Shown here one piece after another: positions 1 to 7,919 of a stretch of 64,000 bases of DNA (position 1 is its first letter; the number at the start of each line of letters is the position of its first letter). Origin of the DNA: Candidatus Enterococcus moelleringii (GTDB taxonomy: Bacteria > Bacillota > Bacilli > Lactobacillales > Enterococcaceae). The notes beneath the pieces were generated by a model. That model saw only the letters and a list, made by a program, of their open reading frames with translations, made no database searches and was not told the DNA's origin. The stretch spans positions 124,001-188,000 of the forward strand of contig NZ_JAFREM010000004.1 of NCBI RefSeq assembly GCF_017377575.1, given 5' to 3'. The position numbers and the translations under genes are program-made.

Positions 1-2470
1 TCCGGGTAATGACGGTTTCTTTGTTGACTAGGTGAATCGTGGCGGTGGTCAAAATCAGCTGGACTATGACGACTACAGCTATCAGCAGGATTACCTGCAA
101 AAACGGATAACTGTAGGTTCTTATCTGCATAATCCCTTCGGCTTCGATGTATAAAAACACCAGATAACCAATAATACTGCCTAATCCAGCCGCCAGCAGA
201 ACAATTCCACCAGCATAAAACATTCCTTCCAGCCGCAGCATCTTCTTCATTTGACCGTTAGACATACCGATTGCCTGCATAATTCCCAGCTCTTTTTTAC
301 GACTTAAAATACTGTCAATCGTCGTATTGACTAGATTCATGATTCCCACAATTGCCAGAACCAGCAAGATAGCATAGCCGGCGCCCCGCATCATTAGTGT
401 AGCCGATTCCCACATTTCCAGCGAATCTTCAAAGCTGTCTAATTTGTAAAACTCGCTTTCGGCTTTGATTGCTTCTAGCTGTTCTTTGACTTCCGGCAGC
501 TGAGCTTGATCCGCCTTGATATCTACAGATCTAGTTAAATTATTGTTTGAGAAGCCTTTGATGGTCTCTTCTGATGCCAATAGAGTATTGTAATTATCGA
601 GGCTTTTTGAAAAATCACCACCTGCGACAATCGTCATCTTTTTGACGAAGCTTTCGTTGCCATCGAATATGGTCACATCAACGGTTTCACCAATTTCCAG
701 CTCAGGATAATTATGGGCAATAAACCCACAGGCGATCAAGGTGTTTTTCCCAGCTAATTCTTCATAGGTGACATCACCTTTGAGTAGATTAGCCTGCACT
801 TCATCCATCTGATCTTGAGTGATCCCTCCGATGGAAACTGTCAAAGACTTTCCATCATTTATATCTTTAAAAGTAGAGATTTCTCCATGGATGGTTATAT
901 GAGGTTCTACTTGCTCAACGCCGGGAATTGCGGCAATTTGCTGGAGGGTTTCTGGTGTTAATGGATTGTTTTGCTGCAGGTTGTTCCAATCCCGCTCCGG
1001 CGCCATCTGATCGCCGCCCCAGGTTTCCAGCTCCAGTCGGAAGTCTTCCGCAATTTCCTGTCGAGCAATATCTTGCGGGTCCATGCAATTGAAGACGGTT
1101 GAGACTACCACAAACAAAATCCCGATTAATCCCAGTGAAACAATCGTTATGATGGTTCGTTTTTTATTTCTTGATAAGTTGGCACCTGTTAAGCGCTCAA
1201 GGTTTAGATTAATAAACCCTTTGCGTTTTTTGCGTTTGGTTTCATTTTGACCGGTGTAGCGCATGGCTTCAATCGGCATAATTTTGCTAGCTAAGCGCAT
1301 CGGTCTGAGAGAAGCGATGATCACTGTCAAAAGGGAAATTCCGATACTTAATGCCACAATCCAAGGAACAATCAGCTGAACTTCGCCGTTGGATAATACT
1401 TGTCGCATCGTAGTGGTCAGGATATCTCCTCCTAAGTCAAAGGCTTCCACTAATCTTTCGAAGAACAATAAGACGGCTGCACTCCCGATGGTTAAGGCAA
1501 TCGGAATCGCGATGGCTGCTACCAGCAGGTTTTCCTTTAACACAATTTGCCGCACTTGTCTTTTGGTAGCACCAAGAGCCTTCAGCTTACCGAATTCTTG
1601 CACTTTGCTGATTAAGGACACGTAATAAATACTGTAAATCGTTAAAGCGCCGGCGATGGAAATAATGACCACAATGATGGCCATCCCACTATAGAAAGCC
1701 GGGTCGGTGTAATTGGCAAACAAATAGTCATCATTCGTCACAATATCACTTTCCAGTACGTCAAAGCTTTTGCCAATTTCTTTGGTGGCCGCTTCAATGC
1801 CATCGGTGGTTCGGGCCTCTTCCGGTGTCAGGCGCAGGAGCACACGATAGTCTCGCTGATCGACTGGAATATATTTTTCCATAAAAGGTTTTGATACCAT
1901 CATAGAGTAGACTCTTTGTTTCACGTTGTTAGAAGTCCCTGTCTCTTCAATCAATCCGGAAATCGTGAAGGTTTGCTCCTCTTCGATCCCCATTCCATTT
2001 TTGGTATAAGGTTGAAATGGAAGTGTAACGGTATCTCCGACTTTAGCGTTCTCATAACCGTAGGCTTTTAGTGTCGTCTTCGAAAGGGCGGCCTCATTCT
2101 CTTTCACTGGCACCTGCCCATCCTCCATGACGACCTTGTTCAAGTCCGTAGCGTTTCGATCCATATAAAGCATAACTACATATCCGCCATCCAGCATCGA
2201 CTGACCGACATCTTGCCGCAAGCCGTACGTTTCCAAGGCGGCATGCTGTGCCAGCTGATCTTTTTTCTCCTCTGAGACGCCGCGGAACATGGCGTGAAAG
2301 GTTGGGAAAACTTCATTGACGGCCGCGTTTTGGGTATGCACGACACCTAGGCCCATAGTCAGAATCAAAAACACTAACAACGTGGTTAAAATAATGGCAA
2401 TTCCGGAAAGCAGATTTTTACTGCGGTGATACTTGGTGTTGGCCCAAGCCACCGAATTGATCATTTTCAT
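1..2470 (-). CDS. ABC transporter permease, FtsX/MacB type (3' end beyond window)
   Basis: Membrane subunit of an ABC exporter; the gene runs off the left edge, so about 823 residues are visible and the C-terminus is missing. Translation from ATG at 2470 gives MKMINSVAWANTKYHRSKN, one membrane segment near residues 20-40, a long extracellular domain, and three membrane segments from about residue 245. The pattern then repeats with a second extracellular domain and a second FtsX-like membrane block (segment containing LGIMQAIGMSNGQ near the visible end). Two FtsX domains in one chain is the usual layout for about 830-aa permeases of this class. It starts one base after the stop of the ATPase gene, so the two are co-translated. 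Substrate is unknown; two-component-linked exporters of this kind often deal with antimicrobial peptides or envelope stress (inference). Confidence 0.85.
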   Translation of the reverse strand, partial: MKMINSVAWANTKYHRSKNLLSGIAIILTTLLVFLILTMGLGVVHTQNAAVNEVFPTFHAMFRGVSEEKKDQLAQHAALETYGLRQDVGQSMLDGGYVVMLYMDRNATDLNKVVMEDGQVPVKENEAALSKTTLKAYGYENAKVGDTVTLPFQPYTKNGMGIEEEQTFTISGLIEETGTSNNVKQRVYSMMVSKPFMEKYIPVDQRDYRVLLRLTPEEARTTDGIEAATKEIGKSFDVLESDIVTNDDYLFANYTDPAFYSGMAIIVVIISIAGALTIYSIYYVSLISKVQEFGKLKALGATKRQVRQIVLKENLLVAAIAIPIALTIGSAAVLLFFERLVEAFDLGGDILTTTMRQVLSNGEVQLIVPWIVALSIGISLLTVIIASLRPMRLASKIMPIEAMRYTGQNETKRKKRKGFINLNLERLTGANLSRNKKRTIITIVSLGLIGILFVVVSTVFNCMDPQDIARQEIAEDFRLELETWGGDQMAPERDWNNLQQNNPLTPETLQQIAAIPGVEQVEPHITIHGEISTFKDINDGKSLTVSIGGITQDQMDEVQANLLKGDVTYEELAGKNTLIACGFIAHNYPELEIGETVDVTIFDGNESFVKKMTIVAGGDFSKSLDNYNTLLASEETIKGFSNNNLTRSVDIKADQAQLPEVKEQLEAIKAESEFYKLDSFEDSLEMWESATLMMRGAGYAILLVLAIVGIMNLVNTTIDSILSRKKELGIMQAIGMSNGQMKKMLRLEGMFYAGGIVLLAAGLGSIIGYLVFLYIEAEGIMQIRTYSYPFLQVILLIAVVVIVQLILTTATIHLVNKETVITR

Positions 2471-2471
2471 T

Positions 2472-3131
2472 TTAGACCACCTGCCCGTCTTCAATATGAA
2501 TGATGCGGTCAGCTGTTTGGGCAATGCCTTCATCGTGGGTGATCACAATTAAGGTCTGGCCAAATTTCTCAACTGAACTTTTCAGCAGCGTCATAACCTC
2601 CAGCTCGGTCTTCGTATCTAAATTTCCGGTTGGTTCATCGGCTAGAACAATCGCCGGCTGTGAGGCAATCGCTCGGGCAATCGCTACCCGCTGCTGCTGA
2701 CCCCCAGAAAGCATGCTAGGCAAGGCATCTTTTCGATCAAGTAAGCCAATGGTCTTCAGTAAATCTTCTACAAAGGCAACGTTCACCTTACGATTATCCA
2801 AGCCAATCGGCAGCACCACATTTTCCCAAACGTTCAAGGAAGGAATCAAATTGTAATTCTGGAAAACAAAACCCACCTTTTGACGACGAAAAACCGCCAG
2901 CTGCTCATCCTTCATGCGGTAAATATTTTTGCCTTCCACTAGCACTTCGCCGGCATCCGGGCGATCCAAGCCGCCGATTAAATTCAAGAGAGTACTTTTA
3001 CCGGAGCCGGACTTGCCGACAATTGCTACGAATTCTCCTTGGTGTACATCTAAATCAACATGGTCTACGGCCTTTACAATTGAATTCCCATCATCGTAAT
3101 GCTTGACTAAATCTCTAATTCTTAAGATCAT
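2472..3131 (-). CDS. ABC transporter ATP-binding protein (LolD/MacB-like)
   Basis: ATPase partner of the downstream FtsX-type permease. Visible motifs: Walker A GKSGSGKST near residue 40, Q-loop in VFQNYNLIPS, signature LSGGQQQRV, and Walker B with catalytic Glu in VLADEPTGNLD. An in-frame ATG lies 6 bases upstream at 3137, but the Shine-Dalgarno GGGAG abuts it directly; ATG at 3131 (MILRIRDL) has a normal 6-base gap and is preferred. The sensor kinase and response regulator genes lie just upstream on the same strand, which suggests that the exporter is the regulon of that pair. Confidence 0.9.
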   Translation of the reverse strand: MILRIRDLVKHYDDGNSIVKAVDHVDLDVHQGEFVAIVGKSGSGKSTLLNLIGGLDRPDAGEVLVEGKNIYRMKDEQLAVFRRQKVGFVFQNYNLIPSLNVWENVVLPIGLDNRKVNVAFVEDLLKTIGLLDRKDALPSMLSGGQQQRVAIARAIASQPAIVLADEPTGNLDTKTELEVMTLLKSSVEKFGQTLIVITHDEGIAQTADRIIHIEDGQVV

Positions 3132-3203
3132 GGTCATCTCCCTCTCTCTCTTATCTTACCTTTAGTTTAACGGCTGAACCTTGCAGTTCTCTTTCAAGGA
3201 ACT

Positions 3204-3217
3204 TTACAAAATTGTAA
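3204..3217. promoter_or_regulatory. 14-bp perfect palindrome before the ABC exporter genes
   Basis: TTACAAAATTGTAA is a perfect palindrome in the 90-bp gap between the sensor kinase and the ATPase gene. Its position suggests a binding site for the adjacent OmpR-family regulator or another repressor. OmpR-family proteins normally bind direct repeats, so the assignment is tentative. Confidence 0.35.
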
Positions 3218-3226
3218 GATAAGAAA

Positions 3227-4357
3227 TTAGTGGGCCAAAGGGAAGGTCATCTGGAAGTTGGCACCGGTTGGCTGGCGGTTTTTCACCATGATTGTGCCGC
3301 CTTGTTCCTCGACGATTTTTCGAGTTAAATACAAGCCAACCCCTGATCCATCGACAGCTTCACTATTTTTACCACGGTAAAAACGCTGGTAAATTTTGTT
3401 CTGTTCCGCCGCAGAAATGCCCGGGCCTTGATCCATAATTTCCACCACGACATAGGTGGTCAAGACTTTTCCAGTCACTTGAATCGTGGTATTTGCAGGC
3501 GAATATTTGATGGCATTTTCCAAGACATTGCTGATGGCTTCTAGAGTCCACTTATGATCGATAAAAATATCCGCATCAACGATTTCTGTCAGCTCAATCT
3601 CGATGTCCTTTTCGATCGCTTTAATAATGACGCTGTTGATAGCTTCTTTAGTGAGCTCCTTCAGAGAATAGTTTTGCGGATTAATCTGAATCAGATCGGT
3701 TTCCATTTGCGAAATTTTGGCTAAGCCATCCAGCATTAAATCTAGTTTGTTGATTTGAATTAAAGCCTGTTCACTAAAATCTTGGCGTTCAGCTGATGAA
3801 TACTTATCAGAAAGCGCGATGTCCATACTCAGCTTTAAGGAAGCCACGGGTGTTTTTAATTGGTGAGCAATATCGGTAATGCTGGATTTGATTTGACCAT
3901 CTTCCTGTTGGGTCCGCTGCAAAAGGACCTCGTACTGACTTTTTTCGGTTTGATACTGATCCTCTAAATTGGCCGCTTGTTCCTGCAATTTTCTTTGTTT
4001 TCGTAAATTCCAAATGACGAGGCAGATCAACACCAAAAAAGTTCCAACAATAATTAACAGATTGCGCAGAGCGAATCGTTGAATCAACTGTTCAAAACCA
4101 GTCTGGCGCGTACTCATGCCATACTTTGCTTCCAATTCATTCCCTCTTGTATAGTCCTGTTCAGTTCCCTCAGCATTAAAGGCCTCGATTAATTGAGGCT
4201 CTGCAGTCTCCTGATTTTCTGCCAACCGACCTAACGTTGCGACCCGTTCGTAGTGCAAGGCCTGCTGCATTTTAGCAAGATTCCAGATCACCAAACCGAG
4301 GCTGATAAAAATGATTAAGAGAAAAGGCGCGATTATTTTTGCACGTCGTCTACCCAT
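3227..4357 (-). CDS. Two-component sensor histidine kinase
   Basis: Membrane-bound sensor kinase of 376 aa. TM1 spans about residues 8-27 and TM2 about 96-116, enclosing an extracellular loop of about 65 residues. A coiled linker leads to the dimerisation domain with phospho-accepting His in DIAHQLKTPVASL (about residue 170). The ATPase domain follows, with N box NVLENAIKYSP, G1 DQGPGIS and G2 GSGVGLYLT. The loop is longer than in intramembrane-sensing BceS kinases, so a real extracellular sensor region is likely. It overlaps the response regulator gene by 25 bp, so the two are co-translated. Stimulus unknown. Confidence 0.92.
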   Translation of the reverse strand: MGRRRAKIIAPFLLIIFISLGLVIWNLAKMQQALHYERVATLGRLAENQETAEPQLIEAFNAEGTEQDYTRGNELEAKYGMSTRQTGFEQLIQRFALRNLLIIVGTFLVLICLVIWNLRKQRKLQEQAANLEDQYQTEKSQYEVLLQRTQQEDGQIKSSITDIAHQLKTPVASLKLSMDIALSDKYSSAERQDFSEQALIQINKLDLMLDGLAKISQMETDLIQINPQNYSLKELTKEAINSVIIKAIEKDIEIELTEIVDADIFIDHKWTLEAISNVLENAIKYSPANTTIQVTGKVLTTYVVVEIMDQGPGISAAEQNKIYQRFYRGKNSEAVDGSGVGLYLTRKIVEEQGGTIMVKNRQPTGANFQMTFPLAH

Positions 4358-5004
4358 AAATAGCCCACTCCTCTAACAGTTCGGATTTTTTCCTTACCGA
4401 TTTTTTGCCGCAGCCGGCTGATATTGACGGAAACCGTGTTGCTGTCCACATAGTCTCCTTTGACATCCCAAATATGCTCCAGCAGCTGATCGGAGGAAAG
4501 GATCTGTTTCGGATTTTTCATAAAGATCGTCAGTATTTTCAGTTCGGTCTTGCTAAGGGGCAGGGGTTCGTTGTCTAAAGTGACCTTCATTTCGGATAAG
4601 GACAGGCTAAGATCATCTGAGACCAGCACGTCACTGTTAGGTTCGGCGATTCGTTTGACTAGCGCATTGATCTTGGAGACCAGCACCATTAGGCTAAAAG
4701 GCTTGGTCACATAGTCATCGGCCCCGTGTTCATAGCCGGCCACAATGTCATATTCCTGGTTGTAGCTGGTGAGCATGATAATCATCACGTTAGATTGGCG
4801 GCGAATCTCCTGGCAAAATTCCAGCCCGCTGCCATCCGGTAAAGAAATATCACTGATGATTAGGTCGATTTCCAGGGCTTTGAAGGCCGCTTTGGCTGCG
4901 GCAATGTCAAAGCAGGACATCACTTCATAGCCTTCTTTCGTCAAACACAGCTTGATCCCTCTATTTAAATTGATGTCGTCTTCCAATAATAAGATTCTTC
5001 GCAT
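4333..5004 (-). CDS. Response regulator, OmpR/PhoB family
   Basis: Transcription factor of 223 aa partnered with the overlapping kinase. The receiver domain (1-115) has the acidic pair in LEDDIN, phospho-acceptor Asp in LIISDISLPDGSG (about residue 52) and the conserved Lys in YVTKPFSL. The C-terminal winged helix (about 125-223) carries the typical end VRGVGYLW. It is the first gene of a likely operon running through kinase, ATPase and permease, all on the minus strand. Confidence 0.93.
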   Translation of the reverse strand: MRRILLLEDDINLNRGIKLCLTKEGYEVMSCFDIAAAKAAFKALEIDLIISDISLPDGSGLEFCQEIRRQSNVMIIMLTSYNQEYDIVAGYEHGADDYVTKPFSLMVLVSKINALVKRIAEPNSDVLVSDDLSLSLSEMKVTLDNEPLPLSKTELKILTIFMKNPKQILSSDQLLEHIWDVKGDYVDSNTVSVNISRLRQKIGKEKIRTVRGVGYLWVDDVQK

Positions 5005-5039
5005 GGGCGTTCCTCATTTCTCGCGTATGTCTTACTTTA

Positions 5040-5068
5040 ACTTTATCAAGGAATATCCTCACATACAA
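5040..5068 (-). promoter_or_regulatory. Promoter for the two-component/ABC operon
   Basis: On the minus strand TTGTAT (-35, 5063-5068) and TAAAGT (-10, 5040-5045) are separated by 17 bp, about 35 bp upstream of the response regulator start. The hexamers are imperfect. Confidence 0.45.
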
Positions 5069-5081
5069 TCTTTATTGGCGT

Positions 5082-5113
5082 AAAAAAATAGGACTCTCGT
5101 TTTGAGAGTCCTA
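5082..5113 (-). terminator. Rho-independent terminator after nagB
   Basis: 10-bp stem TAGGACTCTC/GAGAGTCCTA with a 5-base loop, followed on the minus strand by a T run. Confidence 0.85.
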
Positions 5114-5125
5114 AGAAAATTCTGT

Positions 5126-5830
5126 TTAAGCTAATTTGCTAGCGGCTGCTTCATCGATGATCACGATTACGTCATCATGCTTTTGCAGGATACTTGCTGG
5201 TAGATCTTCGGTCACAGGACCTTCGATCATGCCTTTGATGGCGTCTGCTTTTACTTCGCCAAAAGCCAATAGCAAAATCTTTTTGCTTGGCATGATTGAA
5301 CCAATACCCATTGAAACGGCAGTAGTAGGTACATCTTCTGCTTTGTCGAAATAAACTTTATTAGCTTCGATAGTTGATTCAGTCAACTCTACAACATGCG
5401 TTTTTTCGGTAAATGGCGTACCAGGTTCGTTGAAGCCGATGTGTCCGTTGCGGCCGATTCCTAATACTTGGATATCAATCGGATGCTCCGCAATTACTTC
5501 TTCGTAATGCTTGCATTCAGCTTCCAAATCTTCAGCTTTGCCGTTTGGTACAAAGGTTTCTTTGAAAGGTTTTTTATTGAATAAACGATCATTCATGAAG
5601 TAGCGGTAGCTTTGTGTATCATCTCCGCCTAAACCTACGTATTCGTCTAAGTTTACAGAAGTCATGTCAGAAAAATCTAAATCACTGCTAGTCATTTCTT
5701 GATATAAAGTTTCAGGAGTGCTGCCAGTTGCCAAGCCTAATACCTTCGCTCCGTTAGCCATACCGTCTTTAATTAGTTCAAATGCTTTCTTGCCGCCTTC
5801 TTGGGCATCTTTTACGCGAATTACTTCCAT
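5126..5830 (-). CDS. nagB: Glucosamine-6-phosphate deaminase
   Basis: Converts glucosamine-6-phosphate to fructose-6-phosphate and ammonia in the cytoplasm, feeding amino sugars into glycolysis. The 234-aa product matches the short Firmicutes NagB length. Visible family motifs: substrate loop [21 protein letters not shown] with the catalytic Asp, [14 protein letters not shown] with the catalytic His, and MGIGSIM. The frame stays open further upstream, but ATG at 5830 ([13 protein letters not shown]) has an AAAGGAG site 7 bases before it and is the true start. Transcribed alone, with promoter, two operators and a terminator all visible. Confidence 0.96.
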   Translation of the reverse strand: MEVIRVKDAQEGGKKAFELIKDGMANGAKVLGLATGSTPETLYQEMTSSDLDFSDMTSVNLDEYVGLGGDDTQSYRYFMNDRLFNKKPFKETFVPNGKAEDLEAECKHYEEVIAEHPIDIQVLGIGRNGHIGFNEPGTPFTEKTHVVELTESTIEANKVYFDKAEDVPTTAVSMGIGSIMPSKKILLLAFGEVKADAIKGMIEGPVTEDLPASILQKHDDVIVIIDEAAASKLA

Positions 5831-5851
5831 GGTAAACGCTCCTTTGTCTAT

Positions 5852-5865
5852 TTGGTATACACCAA
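5852..5865. promoter_or_regulatory. NagR/DasR-type operator (proximal)
   Basis: TTGGTATACACCAA is an inverted repeat of TTGGT halves, as in GntR-family NagR/DasR dre sites. It lies just downstream of the -10 box, around the expected transcription start of nagB, which suits repression relieved by an amino-sugar phosphate. No nagR gene is in the window. Confidence 0.65.
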
Positions 5866-5893
5866 TTTTACCACCTGCTGATGGAATAAGCAA
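5865..5893 (-). promoter_or_regulatory. nagB promoter
   Basis: On the minus strand TTGCTT (-35, 5888-5893) and TAAAAT (-10, 5865-5870) are 17 bp apart. The promoter is bracketed by the two NagR-like sites. Confidence 0.7.
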
Positions 5894-5897
5894 TAGA

Positions 5898-5912
5898 TTT
5901 GTCTAGACCAAA
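5898..5912. promoter_or_regulatory. NagR/DasR-type operator (distal)
   Basis: TTTGTCTAGACCAAA, centred on CTAGAC, resembles the core of dre sites of the TGGTCTAGACCA type. It is immediately upstream of the nagB -35 box. Together with the proximal site it could allow repression by a looped or bridged dimer pair. Confidence 0.6.
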
Positions 5913-5983
5913 TATTAAGAATTTGATGAGGAGGAGGGTGTAGCGTAAAAAGTTCTTCGATAACGGTTAGTGGTATGTTTCAT

Positions 5984-6296
5984 GGCAGCTAACTCGAGGT
6001 AAGGAATTGATTTTTCGAAGACCACGAAAAATCAGTCTTATTCTCGCGCGCATACCATCACGCTAAACTTTACGAATCCATGCTTAAGCAAAAAATGGAT
6101 AATTTGCTTTCGTTCTTAATCTTCTGCGAAAAGCGTGACTGGCAGCTAACTCCTTTTAAGGAGTTGATTTTTCCAAAACCCGGAAAAATCAGTCTATTCT
6201 CGCGCGCATAACATCACGCTAAACATCCTGTGCCCATGATTAGCGGAAATATTTCGCTTTAGTTTTCACGCTTAATAAACTGTGAAAAGCGTGACT
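5984..6296. repeat. Tandem pair of ~157-bp structured extragenic repeats
   Basis: Two imperfect copies in direct orientation, 5984-6140 and 6141-6296, fill the gap between mtlD and nagB. Each begins GGCAGCTAACT, contains a hairpin with arms GATTTTTC/GAAAAATC, then a CGCGCGCATA block and ATCACGCTAAAC, and ends GAAAAGCGTGACT. In the second copy the outer arms AGCGTGA (6132-6138) and TCACGCT (6214-6220) enclose two inner hairpins. In the first copy the outer arm is TGGTATG paired with CATACCA, so pairing is kept though the sequence differs. No ORF is evident in either copy. Confidence 0.75.
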
Positions 6297-6298
6297 GT

Positions 6299-6327
6299 TA
6301 AAAAAGACCCTGAAAAAATTCAGAGTC
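6299..6327 (-). terminator. Terminator of the mannitol operon
   Basis: Stem GACTCTGAA/TTCAGGGTC with a 4-base loop and a T run on the minus strand, directly at the mtlD stop codon. Confidence 0.85.
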
Positions 6328-7466
6328 TAGGCGTTGTATTCGGCGGTCATTTCGGCGATTAGGGTTTCGTCGGTTAGGCCAGTTACTTCGGCGATTACGG
6401 CTTCTACCGCTTTTTCTTTCAGCATGCCTTGCAGCTGCACGCTTTGTTCGTCGTTAGGGTCTTGGTATTTCAAAATCATGGCAACGACTTCTACTAAATG
6501 CACATAACCTAAGCCGCGATCTTTCAATTCGCGAATTGGGCGAATGAAGCGTTCGTCGTAGCCTAATTTGCGGATCGGTGTGCGGGCTACGCGATCGATA
6601 CTGTCAGAAATATGCGGATTTTCAAAACGGCCGACAATTTTGTTGATGTAGGCTTGATGCTGGTCGGCATCAAAGCCCCATTTAGCAATCAATAAACTTC
6701 CGGTTTCACCTAAAACAGCCCGTAATTGTTGCAACACGTCATCGTGTCCGATAGCTTCATCAATCGTTTTGTAGCCTGCGTAAGCACCAGTGTAAGCTAC
6801 TGTCGCATGTCCAGTGTTGACTGAAAACAGTTTGCGTTCGATGTATGGCTCTAGATCTTCTACATAAGACACGTCACTTAAGCGCAGGTCTTTGTTTTTG
6901 CATTGGGTTTCGTCTACCACCCACTCGCTGAAAGGTTCTACGGAAACAAACAATGGATCTTCATGATGCTGAATCGGCACAATCCGGTCAACTGCTGCGT
7001 TCGGGAAGCCGACGAATTCTTCAACATATGCTAAGTCTTCTTCAGTTAAAAATCCTTCGACTTTTTCAAACAAGAATTGACTGCCGCCAATCATGTTCTC
7101 GCAAGCAATCACGTCTAAAGGAGTCGTCACTTTTTCCGCCCGGCGTTTTTGAATACCTTTTGCGATTAATTCTGCGATAAACGGCAACACGTTCGGTCCG
7201 ATTGCTGTAGTAACAATATCTGCCGCCGCGACTGAATCCACTACAGCTTCGGGATTGTCTTTGTTGTTAATCCCAGTAACGTTATCCACGTGAATCTGCT
7301 CTTTTTGTTCGTCGGCTAATTCAATTGTGTATTCGTTGCGTTCCTTCAAAGCATTAATAATTGTTTCGTTGATATCCACGAAATCAATTGAAAAGTCGTT
7401 TTTCGCTAAAATTTCGCCGATAAAGCCTCGACCAATATTTCCTGCACCAAAATGAGTTGCCCGCAT
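6327..7466 (-). CDS. mtlD: Mannitol-1-phosphate 5-dehydrogenase
   Basis: Oxidises mannitol-1-phosphate, made by the mannitol PTS, to fructose-6-phosphate with NAD+. At 379 aa it has the usual family length. The N-terminal Rossmann motif is [12 protein letters not shown] (residues 6-17). The catalytic region of the long-chain mannitol dehydrogenase family is visible as [16 protein letters not shown] (about residue 213). It is the last gene of the operon, 2 bp after mtlF, followed at once by a terminator. Confidence 0.97.
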   Translation of the reverse strand: MRATHFGAGNIGRGFIGEILAKNDFSIDFVDINETIINALKERNEYTIELADEQKEQIHVDNVTGINNKDNPEAVVDSVAAADIVTTAIGPNVLPFIAELIAKGIQKRRAEKVTTPLDVIACENMIGGSQFLFEKVEGFLTEEDLAYVEEFVGFPNAAVDRIVPIQHHEDPLFVSVEPFSEWVVDETQCKNKDLRLSDVSYVEDLEPYIERKLFSVNTGHATVAYTGAYAGYKTIDEAIGHDDVLQQLRAVLGETGSLLIAKWGFDADQHQAYINKIVGRFENPHISDSIDRVARTPIRKLGYDERFIRPIRELKDRGLGYVHLVEVVAMILKYQDPNDEQSVQLQGMLKEKAVEAVIAEVTGLTDETLIAEMTAEYNA

Positions 7467-7468
7467 GC

Positions 7469-7906
7469 TTATTCTACCTCCTGCAAATACTTAATCATTT
7501 CTTCTTTGGTTTGCGCGTCTGCTAATTTTACGACATTTTCCACTTCGGAACAGAAGATCGCAATTTTTTGCAGCAAGTCCAAATGTTCATTCTCCACCCC
7601 AGCGATTCCGAAAAGCACCATGGCTACATCTTCGGTATCGTCGTTGCCGAATTGAACGCCTTCAGGTACTTGAACAATCGAGATGCCGCTTTTTTTCACG
7701 AAGCGTTTTGCTTCATCGGTACCGTGAGGGATGGCAATAAAATTCCCCATGTATGTCGACACTAGATTGTTGCGTTCGATCATGGCTTCAATGTAGTCTT
7801 CTTCGACACAGCCGCTGTCCGCCAATAAGCGTCCGCAGGCGCGAATCGCCTCTTCTTTGTCGGTAAACGACTGATCCATTAAAATCATTTCTGGTTGTAA
7901 ATCCAT
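7469..7906 (-). CDS. mtlF: PTS mannitol-specific EIIA component
   Basis: Cytoplasmic phosphocarrier of 145 aa that passes phosphate from HPr to the EIIB domain of MtlA. The active-site His is in [13 protein letters not shown] (about residue 62). Members of the fructose-mannitol EIIA family share this length. It lies between mtlR and mtlD with very short gaps, so it is translated from the same mRNA. An AGGAGG-like site precedes the ATG. Confidence 0.96.
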   Translation of the reverse strand: MDLQPEMILMDQSFTDKEEAIRACGRLLADSGCVEEDYIEAMIERNNLVSTYMGNFIAIPHGTDEAKRFVKKSGISIVQVPEGVQFGNDDTEDVAMVLFGIAGVENEHLDLLQKIAIFCSEVENVVKLADAQTKEEMIKYLQEVE

Positions 7907-7919
7907 TTGTAATTCCTCC

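Noticed and set aside
1389-1625. Plus-strand frame inside the first gene
   Set aside because: It lies antisense to the clear FtsX-type permease frame on the minus strand and has no ribosome site.
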